A stretch of DNA of 12,664 nucleotides from Larix sibirica (Eukaryota > Streptophyta > Pinopsida > Pinales > Pinaceae), in NCBI GenBank assembly GCA_004151065.3, contig NWUY0300128306.1, positions 1 to 12,664 of the forward strand. Reading direction: 5' to 3'. Shown in pieces: positions 1 to 8,085 of this stretch. The translations under genes were made by a program, and so were the position numbers. Numbering within the stretch: position 1 is the first letter of the stretch; every line of letters starts with the position of its first letter. The notes under the pieces were generated by a model that saw only the letters and a list, made by a program, of their open reading frames with translations, was not told where the DNA came from and made no database searches.

Positions 1-138
1 TTTTTTAGCATAGGAATAAAATTTTAAAGCAATCTAGATAATTTATTTCTTTTATTTTTTGATAAGGTCTGATAGGCATTTCAGTGGACGTTAAACACCA
101 CCACCACCACCACCATCATCATCTTCATCAAGAGAAGA
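1..138. other. unassigned left flank of the first gypsy remnant
   Basis: This AT-rich stretch matches nothing else that I can see in the window and encodes nothing recognisable. By-eye homology between the two gypsy 3' ends begins around 139 (matching about 2430), so a break between unrelated sequence and the element lies near there. It could be an insertion, a deletion junction or decayed integrase sequence. Confidence 0.4.
96..128. repeat. CAC/CAT trinucleotide microsatellite
   Basis: Six CAC units (96-113) are followed by three CAT units (114-122), one CTT and one more CAT. It lies immediately upstream of where gypsy homology starts. It is probably a simple-sequence tract with no coding role, although the same bases could be read as a histidine run in one frame. 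Confidence 0.85.
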
Positions 139-642
139 TGTTCTTCACACACTTTAGGACAACTTGGTTATGGCTCAAATTAGAATGAAACAACAAGTTG
201 AACAACATCGCTCAAACCATTCTTTGTAGAAGGGGATCACGTGTTTCTTCGTCTCCAACCTTATAAACAAACATCAATTAAAGATAAACTCCTCTAGAAA
301 CTAGCACTGGAGTTCTATGGACCCTATAAGATTATACAGTGTATTAGATAGGTGACTTATAAGCTATCTCTTCCAAATCACTCCAAGATTCATCTGGTCT
401 TTCATGTGTCTTATGTCAAGAAGGTCATGGGATCAAACTACAAATTGCAAACCAACTTATGGTAACTTGATGAAGAGGGCTTCATTTGGCTCCAATTGAA
501 ATCAATATTGGATACCAATAAGCATCAATTGTGCCAGTGCATGGTCCAAGAAATCATGTGTTAGTGGAAAGATATGTAGCCAGAAGATGCCACATGGGCA
601 CTAACAATGATTCTATAACAATTCCCTCACCTTCAACCTTGA
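139..642 (+). pseudogene. Ty3/gypsy integrase C-terminus with chromodomain, decayed (element 1)
   Basis: This is the 3' end of a gypsy polyprotein. From about 214 one frame reads FFVEGDHVFLRLQPYKQTS, a basic stretch, then EFYGPYKII (the GPY/F motif, about 310-333) and HLVFHVSYVKKVMG (391-432), which is the conserved integrase C-terminal pattern. Downstream, ILDTNKHQL (505-531) leads to WKDM-stop-PEDATW (565-597), the core of a chromodomain, which in chromoviruses directs integration toward particular chromatin. Stops are seen at 295, 349, 463, 562, 577 and 616. A one-base loss near 214 breaks the frame from the upstream segment. The integrase core and everything 5' of it are missing. It leads directly into a polypurine tract and LTR, as expected for the end of an element. 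Assignment to chromodomain gypsy is strong; the clade (Tekay-like or other) is not determined. Confidence 0.85.
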
Positions 643-658
643 GGACAACATTGCTCGT

Positions 659-670
659 GAAGGGAAAGGG
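659..670 (+). other. polypurine tract of element 1
   Basis: An all-purine run (GAAGGGAAAGGG) is followed by CA and then TGTTAG. It sits just downstream of the chromodomain remnant. In LTR retrotransposons this tract primes plus-strand DNA synthesis and directly precedes the 3' LTR. The same arrangement recurs at 3471-3484. Confidence 0.75.
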
Positions 671-672
671 CA

Positions 673-1895
673 TGTTAGGGTCCTACCTTATCCTCGCTAC
701 TTTGAGCTACTTAGGAGTTAGTTAATTAATGAATGCAACCATCTTCCTTGAATAAAGTCCCATTAAATAGTATTGGATAGTAATTCAATGTAAAAGGGTC
801 ATCTTTACTAAATAAGGCTCACTAGGTAGTTGATACTCATCAACGATGGGAACACAAGTAGTTAGAGGTTAGCTATTGAGAGTTTATTTAAAGAGTTAGG
901 AGTTTAAGGAATGTTTTGTCGAGTATTGTTGTATTGTGAGCTCTGCTCAAGTGAAAGGTTGCTCCACCTCGAGAGGAAAGTGAACATTGCTTTCTTTCTC
1001 TTGATTATCATAATACAAGGGTATATTTAACATTATTTCATTTCAGTTGTCGTTTGTATTGGTTTTTTGCTTTTATAATCTATGTATGCTTGGTTTTGTT
1101 CTAAGTTTAAGGGTTAAGGAACACTATAGACTCCATTGGTTTTGTTTATGCTTTTCTTTCGCTATTTAAGTCTTAGTTCACCCATGGTTTTTAAATGCAA
1201 CAATGATTCAAATATAATGTGAAATTAATCTATTTCTATCTAATCTATCTAACTATTTGTCCTATATATCATATCCATTCATGGAGCATGCACTAAAGAC
1301 ATCCTATTTGAGATGAAACACAAGGAAAGTATGAAGAACATGGATGACATATTTTCTCTACCATTGGTACCGAATCAAACTAAATAATGCAACATATAAC
1401 AACAAATTATGAATATGGTAATCAAGAAATGTCCTTTCACTCAATATTAACAAGACACAACATTTACATCCACAAGCAACCAAGGATGCAATGAATGACG
1501 AAGATAGTTTACAAGCGTCACAACCTCACATGAGTATCAAAGCACGAGATAACCAAGTCTTTTTATGCATAGACAAAAACAACTTCAATTATTGGCAAAA
1601 ATACATGTTTCACATAAGTGTTGAACACGGATAAAGGAAAGGCATGTAAAGTATAGATTATATCTTACTCTGAGGACCCAAAGACAGGTTATGTACCTTG
1701 AAAGTCACGTTCAACAAGTTAGCATAGTGTAAGATAATCAAGCATAAACTAGTTATTAAAGGAATGCCCATTTGCCACAACATTCATAAGATAATATGCC
1801 CAAACTCACAAGCACAAAGGAAATCAATAATGTTGAAGATAACTTACAACCATGAACAATCTCACAGGAGTATAATGCACAAGCTAACAATGTCA
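673..1895 (+). mobile_element. LTR-homologous block of element 1 (3' end uncertain)
   Basis: The 5' boundary is well supported: it begins TGTTAGGGTCC right after the polypurine tract, and the identical start follows the second tract at 3485. Homology to the second block continues to about 1860; after that the block still resembles an internal repeat unit to about 1895. The first 75 or so bases of the two blocks differ at about 13 positions by eye. A TATA-like TTTATTTAAAG lies at 883-893. The true LTR end is not settled. TTTAACA ending near 1034 mirrors the TGTTA start. CTACCA ending at 1363 is followed by TGGTACCGAATC, a poor match to an initiator-Met primer site. An LTR of about 1.2 kb is also possible. 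Integrase core sequence follows at 1906 with almost no spacer. Confidence 0.65.
1310..1895 (+). repeat. diverged tandem duplication inside LTR-homologous block 1
   Basis: Two diverged units of roughly 310-340 bp follow each other. Shared anchors are AAACACAAGGAAAG (about 1316) with GAACACGGATAAAGGAAAG (about 1624), ATCAAGAAATG (1421) with ATTAAAGGAATG (1755), GAAGATAGTTTACAA with GAAGATAACTTACAA, and CTCACATGAGTAT (1525) with CTCACAGGAGTAT (1861). The second unit carries extra sequence in its middle. The same pair is present in the second block, so the duplication predates the split of the two copies. Confidence 0.6.
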
Positions 1896-2412
1896 CTTTA
1901 TTTCTATGGATTTTATAGTTGGACTTCCTATAGCTAGTAGGAAATCAATCATCATGGTGGTAGTTGATCATCTTTCCAAGTAAGCTCATTTTTGTGCCTG
2001 GTCACACCCTTTCATCCCATCATCTGTTGACCAAATATTCATCGATTAGATTTTTAAGTTACATGTCATGCCCACTTCCATTGTTTTTTATTTGGATCCC
2101 AGATTCACTAGCAAATTTTGGCAAGAGTTGTTTAAACTTCAGGGTACCTAGTTGAACCTAAGCACAACATATCACCCCCAAAATAGATGGTCAGACATAA
2201 GTGGTCAATAAGTGCTTCAAAACTTATTTGTGATGCTTTGTTTTGGAAACGTTTCGCCAATGGACACAATGGATTCCTCTTGTAGATTGGTGATATAATA
2301 CCACTTACCATGGAGCTACCAAAATGACCCCACATGAAGTGGTCTATGGCCCAAAATTCTTGTAAATGGTTTCCTATTCACCATGCACCTCTAAGGTTCA
2401 TGTAGTGGACAA

Positions 2413-3465
2413 CACACTTTGCACCAAAGAATCCATTCTTTGCACACTTATGGGACAATTTGGTCATGGCTCAAATAGAATGAAACAATAAGTTGACCAA
2501 CATCGCTCACAACGTTATTTTGTAGAAGGGGATCAAGAGTTTCTTCATCTTCAACATTATAAACAAACGTCACTCAAAGATGAACTCCACCAGAAACTAA
2601 CACCGAAGTTCTATGGACCCTATGATTATCTAGTGCATTGGATAAATGGTCTACAAGATATCTCTTATAGACCACTACAAGGTTTGTCTAGTCTTTCATG
2701 TGTCTTCTCTAAAGAAGTTCATGGGATCAAATTGCGAAGTGCAAACCAACTTACGAGAACTTGATGAAGAGGGCTCCATTTGGCTCCAACTAGAAGTAGT
2801 ATTGGATACATGAGAGCATCAATTTTGCTAGCACACAATCAAGATCTAGCGGAAAGATATGTAGCCAAAAGATGCCACGTGGGAAGTAGCGGTGATTCTA
2901 TAGCAATTACCTCACCTTCAACCTTGTGGACATCATTGNCACACTTTGCACCAAAGAATCCATTCTTTGCACACTTATGGGACAATTTGGTCATGGCTCA
3001 AATAGAATGAAACAATAAGTTGACCAACATCGCTCACAACGTTATTTTGTAGAAGGGGATCAAGAGTTTCTTCATCTTCAACATTATAAACAAACGTCAC
3101 TCAAAGATGAACTCCACCAGAAACTAACACCGAAGTTCTATGGACCCTATGATTATCTAGTGCATTGGATAAATGGTCTACAAGATATCTCTTATAGACC
3201 ACTACAAGGTTTGTCTAGTCTTTCATGTGTCTTCTCTAAAGAAGTTCATGGGATCAAATTGCGAAGTGCAAACCAACTTACGAGAACTTGATGAAGAGGG
3301 CTCCATTTGGCTCCAACTAGAAGTAGTATTGGATACATGAGAGCATCAATTTTGCTAGCACACAATCAAGATCTAGCGGAAAGATATGTAGCCAAAAGAT
3401 GCCACGTGGGAAGTAGCGGTGATTCTATAGCAATTACCTCACCTTCAACCTTGTGGACATCATTG
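2413..3465 (+). repeat. two identical 526-bp copies separated by a single N
   Basis: Bases 2413-2938 and 2940-3465 match at every position by eye, with a constant offset of 527. Both hold the integrase C-terminus and chromodomain remnant. Perfect identity contrasts with the strong divergence between this element and element 1, where the same region carries many substitutions. Two contigs with overlapping ends joined by a placeholder N explain this better than a very recent duplication. Confidence 0.9.
2939..2939. other. one-base assembly gap (N)
   Basis: This is the only ambiguous base that I see in the window, and it sits exactly between the two identical 526-bp copies. Some scaffolders insert a single N when the estimated gap is negative, meaning that the contig ends overlap. 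Confidence 0.9.
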
Positions 3466-3470
3466 CTTTT

Positions 3471-3482
3471 GAAGGGGGAGGG
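3471..3482 (+). other. polypurine tract of element 2
   Basis: The purine run GAAGGGGGAGGG, followed by CA and then TGTTAG, sits downstream of the second chromodomain remnant. It is the counterpart of 659-670 with two purine-to-purine changes, as expected for the primer of plus-strand synthesis next to a 3' LTR. Confidence 0.78.
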
Positions 3483-3484
3483 CA

Positions 3485-4705
3485 TGTTAGGGTCCTACCC
3501 TAACCTCCCTACATTAGGCTTCTTACGAGTTAGTTAATTAATGAAGGTGGTCATCTTCCTTGAAGAAAGACACATTAGATAGTAGTGGATAGTTATTTAA
3601 TGTAAAATGGTCCTCTTTACTAAATAAGGCCCACTAGGTAGTTGGTACTCACTAATGATGGGACCATAAATAGTTAGAGATTTGCTATTGAGAGTCAATT
3701 TAAGTGCTAGGAGGCTAAGAAATGTTTTGTCGAGTATTATTGTATTGTGAGCTCTATTAAAGTGAAAGGTCACCCCACCTCAATAGGCAAATGAACATTG
3801 CTTTCTTTGTTTTGATTATCAAAATACAAGGGTATGTTTCACATTATTTCATTTCAATTATCTCTTTTATATGTTTTTTTCATTTATAATGTTTGTATAC
3901 CTAGTTTTGTTCTAAGTTGTAAGGTTAAGGAACACTACATACTCCATTGGTTTTGTTTATGCTTTCTTTCACTAATTAAGTCACGGTTCACCCATGCTTT
4001 CTAAATGTGACTAAGATTCAAATGTAATGTGCAAGTAATATATTTCTATCTTATCTAATTATTTGTCCTATCCAAGCCTGAAGTGTGCACAGAATACATC
4101 TAATTTGATATTGAACACGAGGAAGGTATGAAGAGTATGGATGACATCTTTCCTCTACCTTTGGTACTGAATCCAACTAGCTAGTGCTACACATAGCAAC
4201 AAATTATGAATATGGTAATCAAGAAAATCCTTTTCGCCACAATATTAACAAGACACAACATTCACATCCATGAGCAACCGAGGAAATGGTGAATGGTGAA
4301 GATAAATTACAATCATCACAACTTCACGTGAGTATAAAAGCATGAGCCAGCTAGGTCCTTTACGCCTGCACAAAGGTAGCTTCAATTATTGGCAAAAAGA
4401 CATGTTTCACATAAAAAATAAGTGTTGAACACAAATCAAGGAAAGGCATGTAAGAGTATATATCTTACCTCTATTGTTCTCTATTGTTGGACACTATTCT
4501 CGAGCTTAATCTAAGGACCCAAAGATAGGTTATGTATCCCAAAAGTCATGTCCAACAAGTAAACATAGCGTAAGATAAGCAAGCATAAAATCATTATCAA
4601 AGAAGTGTCCATTTGCCACAATATTCATAAAATACTAAGTCGAAACTCACAAACATCAAGAAAACAAAGAATGTTGAAGATAACTTACAACCCTCAACAA
4701 TATGC
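3485..4705 (+). mobile_element. LTR-homologous block of element 2 (3' end uncertain)
   Basis: It starts TGTTAGGGTCCTACC next to its polypurine tract and aligns with 673-1860 along its whole length with many substitutions and small indels. Homology ends around CAACAATATGCCA (4698-4710), where the first block instead continues toward integrase sequence. Candidate LTR ends matching those in block 1 are the TTTCACA near 3842 and CTACCT at 4160, the latter followed by TGGTACTGAATCC. No 5-bp target duplication could be identified because neither outer boundary is certain. Confidence 0.65.
4113..4705 (+). repeat. diverged tandem duplication inside LTR-homologous block 2
   Basis: The two units begin GAACACGAGGAAGG (4113) and GAACACAAATCAAGGAAAGG (about 4428), a period of about 315 bases. 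Both contain a TCCAAC anchor, ATCAAGAAAATCC or ATCAAAGAAGTGTCC, and GAAGATAA-TTACAA near their ends. The second unit carries an extra stretch (about 4470-4540) with a CTCTATTGTT duplication. This parallels the pair in block 1. Confidence 0.6.
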
Positions 4706-4717
4706 CATTCCATTTCA

Positions 4718-4803
4718 CATACAAAGATAACTTATACTGCGAAAACAGGGACCCTTTACACATACAAAGATAACTTCTACTGAGAAAAAAGGGACCCTTT
4801 ACA
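4718..4803. repeat. 43-bp tandem duplication, two copies
   Basis: CATACAAAGATAACTT begins both units (4718-4760 and 4761-4803), and both end in GGGACCCTTTACA. Three mismatches are seen in 43 positions. It lies just beyond the end of the second LTR-homologous block. A short inverted repeat, AATCCT-AAA-AGGATT, follows at 4829-4843. No function is evident. Confidence 0.85.
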
Positions 4804-6572
4804 AGAGTGCAAAGACTTATTTTATAGAAATCCTAAAAGGATTCTGGCTTTATACTTACCTAACTCTTCACTTTATAATTTCGTGGTTCTTGGCCTCCTA
4901 ATGTTATTAACTTATTTAGCTAAATTATTTTACAATTTGTCTTCATTCAAAATTTAATGGACGAACAGTTTTTACAATAATAATACAATTAATACTCTCC
5001 ATCTTTATCCTTCATTCTCCCTGATTTGTCCTTTTGTGATGGTCAAATATCCTGGGGAGGTTGGGCATGTCACCTTTTTCTTCAAGTCTTGGATGTGAAC
5101 AACTCTTCATAATTGTTGATTTGTTTTGTAGTGAGCTTGATGTTCTAATTCCCTGATTTGTCTTATTTTACTTGGAAAATTTCCATCCGGAGGTTGGATG
5201 TGAAGACCTTTTCTTTCTTGAATAAAACTTTAATCTTTCATTCTACCAGATTTTTTTCGTGGCTCTTCGGGTGAATTAATTTCCAACTCATGCTCACTTG
5301 CACAAACTTGGGCAAATTTGTCTCCTTTAAAGTTTTGTTTTGAAAATAGCAAGTTTTATTCTCCTTTTTGGATTCACATGCTTCAAGTATGAGACATAAA
5401 ACAATCCTTAATAGCTTTGAATCTGGCTTATGGATTCATCCCTCCATGTCATTTGATCCTTCAATGCATTCTTCATCCCGTTTCCAAAACCCACAAAACA
5501 AGTGAAAAAAATATCATATCATGACTTCTTCTTGCAGAAGACTTTGTAAGAATTTAATGAATTTAATTCATCATGTTTTTTACAAATGAAAATGTTAGTA
5601 AGCTCAAATATCGATAACAATGAATCATGATAGTCATTCAATGGTGTTAGTAGGAAAATTCCTCACTTGATCCTTCAATGCCTTTTTTGCTTTGTGAGCT
5701 TAAGGCTTGGCCAATTGGATTATGTTTACATAAATGGACTCTTTTTGTTGTTGAAATGCAATGTATCTAACAATGGAGTGGTTGCAAAAGTCTTATTTAA
5801 ACCAACTGGATTTGAAAAGCATGAATAGCAATTTCATTGGATTTTGCTGCTTCAAACCTGTAAATGAAATGAAGGCTACCCATGCACTATTCCTTTCTTG
5901 TGATTGCAAATGTAGGTGACAAGGAGATTTCAAGGAATGCCTCTCTTGAAGATGAACTCATACACCATTGCAAATCCTTTAATGGATAAGCTTTAATAAG
6001 CTCAAGCATGAAAAAGCTCAAAAGCAAATGCAAGATTCAACAAGTAGGGAAGCATCTAATGAGTTTTTGTTCAAATTTTGCATTTGTGCATGATTAAACA
6101 ACCTTAATACATAAGCATCAAACCTTCAGTATATGAGCATAAACATTCAATATATAAGCATAAAAAATCTCTAAATAACATTTTACTTGAAGACAAGTTT
6201 GTGCACAAATGCAAATTCTTGAATGCTTGATGCAAGATACAAAAGTGGTAGTTTTTGAAAATTCAGATCATGAAGCTTTGAGTGCCTAAAAGCATGAGAC
6301 GGCTTGCAAGCACACATGGTTGAACAAGCCTCCTCAACAAAATGGATTTTGTAATGCATTGTGCTTCAAAAAATCAGAAGTGAAATGGATTTTACCAATA
6401 AATAATTTGTAAGTGATTTGCAAATGTAAATGGCAAGGGGGTTTCAACTCTTTTTACTTGAAAACAGGTTTGCATTTAATGTGTGTTCTTGAAGATTAAT
6501 TTTTAACTCATTGGAAAATGGAATGCACTAAATGGTTTTAGGCCTAAACTTAAACTCATATGCATACAGGCC
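4804..6572. other. non-coding AT-rich interval, no gene recognised
   Basis: No recognisable protein motif on either strand. Short open stretches without family features occur, such as a stop-free minus-strand run of about 43 codons ending at a TAA at 5230-5232. Recurring word-level similarities such as GATTTGCAAATGTAAATGGCAAG (split around 6416-6438) and GATTGCAAATGTAGGTGACAAG (about 5901) suggest decayed repeats. This may be old LTR or other transposon sequence that I cannot classify. Confidence 0.45.
5013..5220. repeat. imperfect direct duplication of about 80 bp
   Basis: Two segments (about 5013-5095 and 5146-5220) share ATTC-CCCTGATTTGTC near the start and GGAGGTTGG followed by ATGTG or ATGTC and CCTTTT further on. 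They are separated by about 50 bases. Divergence is high, so the duplication is old. No coding role is apparent. Confidence 0.5.
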
Positions 6573-6661
6573 TTTTTACTCTGTCAACTGTATTTTAGTT
6601 CTTTCAAAACCAAAGCATTTTTACTTTGTCAATTGCATTTTAGTTCCTTCAAAACCAAGCA
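6573..6661. repeat. 45/44-bp tandem duplication
   Basis: TTTTTACTCTGTCAACTG (6573) and TTTTTACTTTGTCAATTG (6618) open the two units, and both continue through CATTTTAGTT or TATTTTAGTT to TTCAAAACCAA-GCA. The units differ by a few transitions and a one-base deletion in the second. Open reading through it is incidental. Confidence 0.85.
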
Positions 6662-7333
6662 TTGAATGCTTCAAGCACAAGTACAAAATCTCGTTTCTTA
6701 AAGAATCCTTGAGCATAAACATAAATGAGTATGTGTGGCGCAAAACTTGATCTGAATTGCCTATCATGTTGGCAAATTCAATCTCCATTAAAATCTCTTT
6801 TCCAATCCTCCGTTGAAGTTTGACATGGGTTTACAAATCTAGCTTTGACTGCAATGGCTTGAAGAAGAGGTTTGCTTCTCCTTCATAAATCCACAATTTA
6901 AATGGCATCCACTCAACAACATTATATCATAATCAAGATCATATCGGAGGGATCAAATCTTACAATGGACATTGAATTCTTGAGAAAATGGTGCCCAATA
7001 TGCACAAACAAATTGCTTGAAATAATTGCATGGGTTTGGCCTAAAAAAACAATCTTTAAAACAGTTCACATTGAAGCATGCAAGAGAAACCTCATGGCTG
7101 AACATGACAATGAGAAATAAATATTGTTCAACCTTGAATTAGTGGGATTGAAAGCTGAAAATTTCATTCAAAGGCCATGTCTTTCACTTGTAAAAAATTA
7201 CATTGATATTTCTTGTTTTGGTTTTGTTTTCCAATAAAATAATTTATTTCCTATTCTATGGAGCTTTGCTGTGCATTTTTCAATGCTGTGATCTTTATTC
7301 CCAACACTCTCCTCTTAGGCTCAAGCTTCATGT
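6662..7333. other. non-coding interval, no gene recognised
   Basis: An ATG-initiated open stretch of 72 codons lies at 6902-7120, but its translation shows no motif, repeat or composition that I can tie to a family. I see no flanking gene structure. No RNA gene is recognised. Confidence 0.4.
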
Positions 7334-7431
7334 AATATACAGATTCGCCTGGAATATACAGCCTTCTGGTATTCATGCAATATACAGCTTTCTGGTATTT
7401 ATGCAATATACAGATTCACCTGGAATATAGA
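7334..7431. repeat. array of AATATACAG motifs
   Basis: AATATACAG occurs at 7334, 7353, 7379 and 7405, with a variant AATATAGAG at 7423. Spacers alternate between ATTCGCCTGG or ATTCACCTGG (10 bases) and CCTTCTGGTATTCATGC or CTTTCTGGTATTTATGC (17 bases), giving the order short, long, long, short. This looks like a small minisatellite made of two related subunits. No function is evident. Confidence 0.8.
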
Positions 7432-7526
7432 GATTCCTGATATTCAGAAAGAATCAAGGAAACTTCAGTTATATAACATGTCACATAGTGAAATACCAGC
7501 CCGATCTACACTCAATTGACATCTTG

Positions 7527-7598
7527 ATGCCTATTCACTTACACATACTTTTAACATTGTTTATGCCTATTCACTTAGGCATACTTTTAACATTGTTT
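7527..7598. repeat. 36-bp tandem duplication, two copies
   Basis: The units at 7527-7562 and 7563-7598 both begin ATGCCTATTCACTTA and end CATACTTTTAACATTGTTT, with two mismatches (ACA versus GGC context). It is a simple local duplication in non-genic sequence. Confidence 0.88.
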
Positions 7599-7621
7599 AT
7601 GGTTACCGTGGGAGAGTTTTC

Positions 7622-7819
7622 ATGGCTGCCAACTCTTTTTCTCCATCAAATCTGCCCATCACAAAAAACGATAAGAGTAAAAAGTCAGAGATGAAAGAGC
7701 ACAAAAATTTAAATGCAAAAATGAAGAGAAAGGCAGTCGTGTGCCTCTTATTGGCATTCTGGGAGAGTTGGGTGGTGAATCGTTGTAATCATCACCAGCT
7801 TTGGATGCTTAGAGGGTAG
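7622..7819 (+). other. short open frame with good plant start context, function unknown
   Basis: An ATG in the context TTTCATGGCTGCC (ATGGC is common at plant starts) opens a 65-codon frame. Its first half is rich in Ser, Lys, Asn and Glu (SKKSEMKEHKNLNAKMKRKA), and its second half has a hydrophobic/Trp-rich stretch (VVCLLLAFWESW). I do not recognise it. It could be a first exon or a decayed gene fragment, since the surrounding 7.6-8.3 kb is less AT-rich than its neighbours, but chance is the simpler explanation. Confidence 0.15.
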
Positions 7820-8033
7820 ATCGCTGCCTTGGAGAGTGTACAACCTCCTCATTCAAGTAATCTGCTCAACAATTCTTAGATCACTGAGTTTGAGTGCAAA
7901 TCAAGTGTCCCGCGAAAGTGATCCTCATCTTGGACTCTTCAGCACTGTGTTTGAGGCATTGGTTGGTTGAGATTACTGGGTTTGAGGGCAAGAAGCTTCC
8001 CAGGGCAGCGAGCTCTCTTTCCTCTCCTTCACT

Positions 8034-8085
8034 GTAGGGTTTGGGTTTGAGAATGACGTAGGGTTTGGGTCCGAGAATGACGTAA
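8034..8085. promoter_or_regulatory. 24-bp tandem repeat with telo-box and TGACGTA motifs
   Basis: The units at 8034-8057 and 8058-8081 both start GTAGGGTTTGGGT and end GAGAATGAC, with two mismatches. Each carries TAGGGTTT (8035-8042 and 8059-8066), the complement of the plant telo-box AAACCCTA found in promoters of translation-related genes. TGACGTA occurs at 8054-8060 and TGACGTAA at 8078-8085, matching bZIP-type ACGT elements. A pyrimidine-rich CTCTCTTTCCTCTCCTTC lies just before (8012-8029). No gene is recognised on either side, so a regulatory role is inference. It may equally be a minisatellite or part of an unrecognised exon. Confidence 0.3.

Larger units (their letters stand above)
1906..3465 (+). 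pseudogene. Ty3/gypsy integrase core, GPY/F module and chromodomain, decayed (element 2)
   Basis: This is the integrase of a second gypsy copy, starting at the catalytic core. MDFIVGLP (1906-1929) holds the first catalytic aspartate, and KSIIMVVVDHLSK follows. DPRFTSKFWQELF (2095-2133) is the second-aspartate region, but that aspartate reads as tyrosine (TAT, 2089). STTYHPQ ends at 2181; the frame then shifts, and GQT is followed by a stop (TAA, 2198-2200) where the catalytic glutamate is expected. YNTTYHGATKMTPHE (from 2294) continues the core. FVEGDQEFLHLQHYKQT and KFYGPYDYLVHW (about 2519-2640) form the C-terminal GPY/F module. A chromodomain remnant, RKDM-stop-PKDATWE, lies near 2848-2883. 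Other stops occur at 1981, 2047 and 2149. Gag, protease, RT and RNase H are absent upstream. The segment from 2413 is repeated after the N at 2939, so the real length is probably 527 bases shorter. Confidence 0.88.

Noticed and set aside
96-113. CAC run resembling a polyhistidine tag
   Set aside because: It grades into CAT and CTT units, has no start or vector context, and fits an ordinary microsatellite.
1365-1376. Primer binding site for initiator-Met tRNA
   Set aside because: TGGTACCGAATC matches the usual TGGTATCAGAGC at only about 8 of 12 positions, the second copy is no better, and internal repeats run across it. Kept only as a candidate boundary.
2780-3537. Two 76-codon frames repeated at 2780-3010 and 3307-3537 as a duplicated gene
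   Set aside because: They are out-of-frame readings of the chromodomain/PPT region, and the duplication is the probable assembly artefact.
5230-5361. Minus-strand stop-free stretch with a charged peptide (HELEINSPEEPRKKSGRMKD)
   Set aside because: It looks somewhat protein-like but is short, lacks an ATG at its start and matches no family that I know; it could be a decayed exon or chance.
6902-7120. 72-codon + strand ORF with two cysteines close together (CPIC)
   Set aside because: A lone CxxC without a partner pair or any further motif is not evidence for a zinc finger.
7334-7431. CRISPR-like spaced repeats
   Set aside because: The repeats are 9 bp, the spacers fall into two repeated classes, there are no cas genes, and the context is a plant genome.
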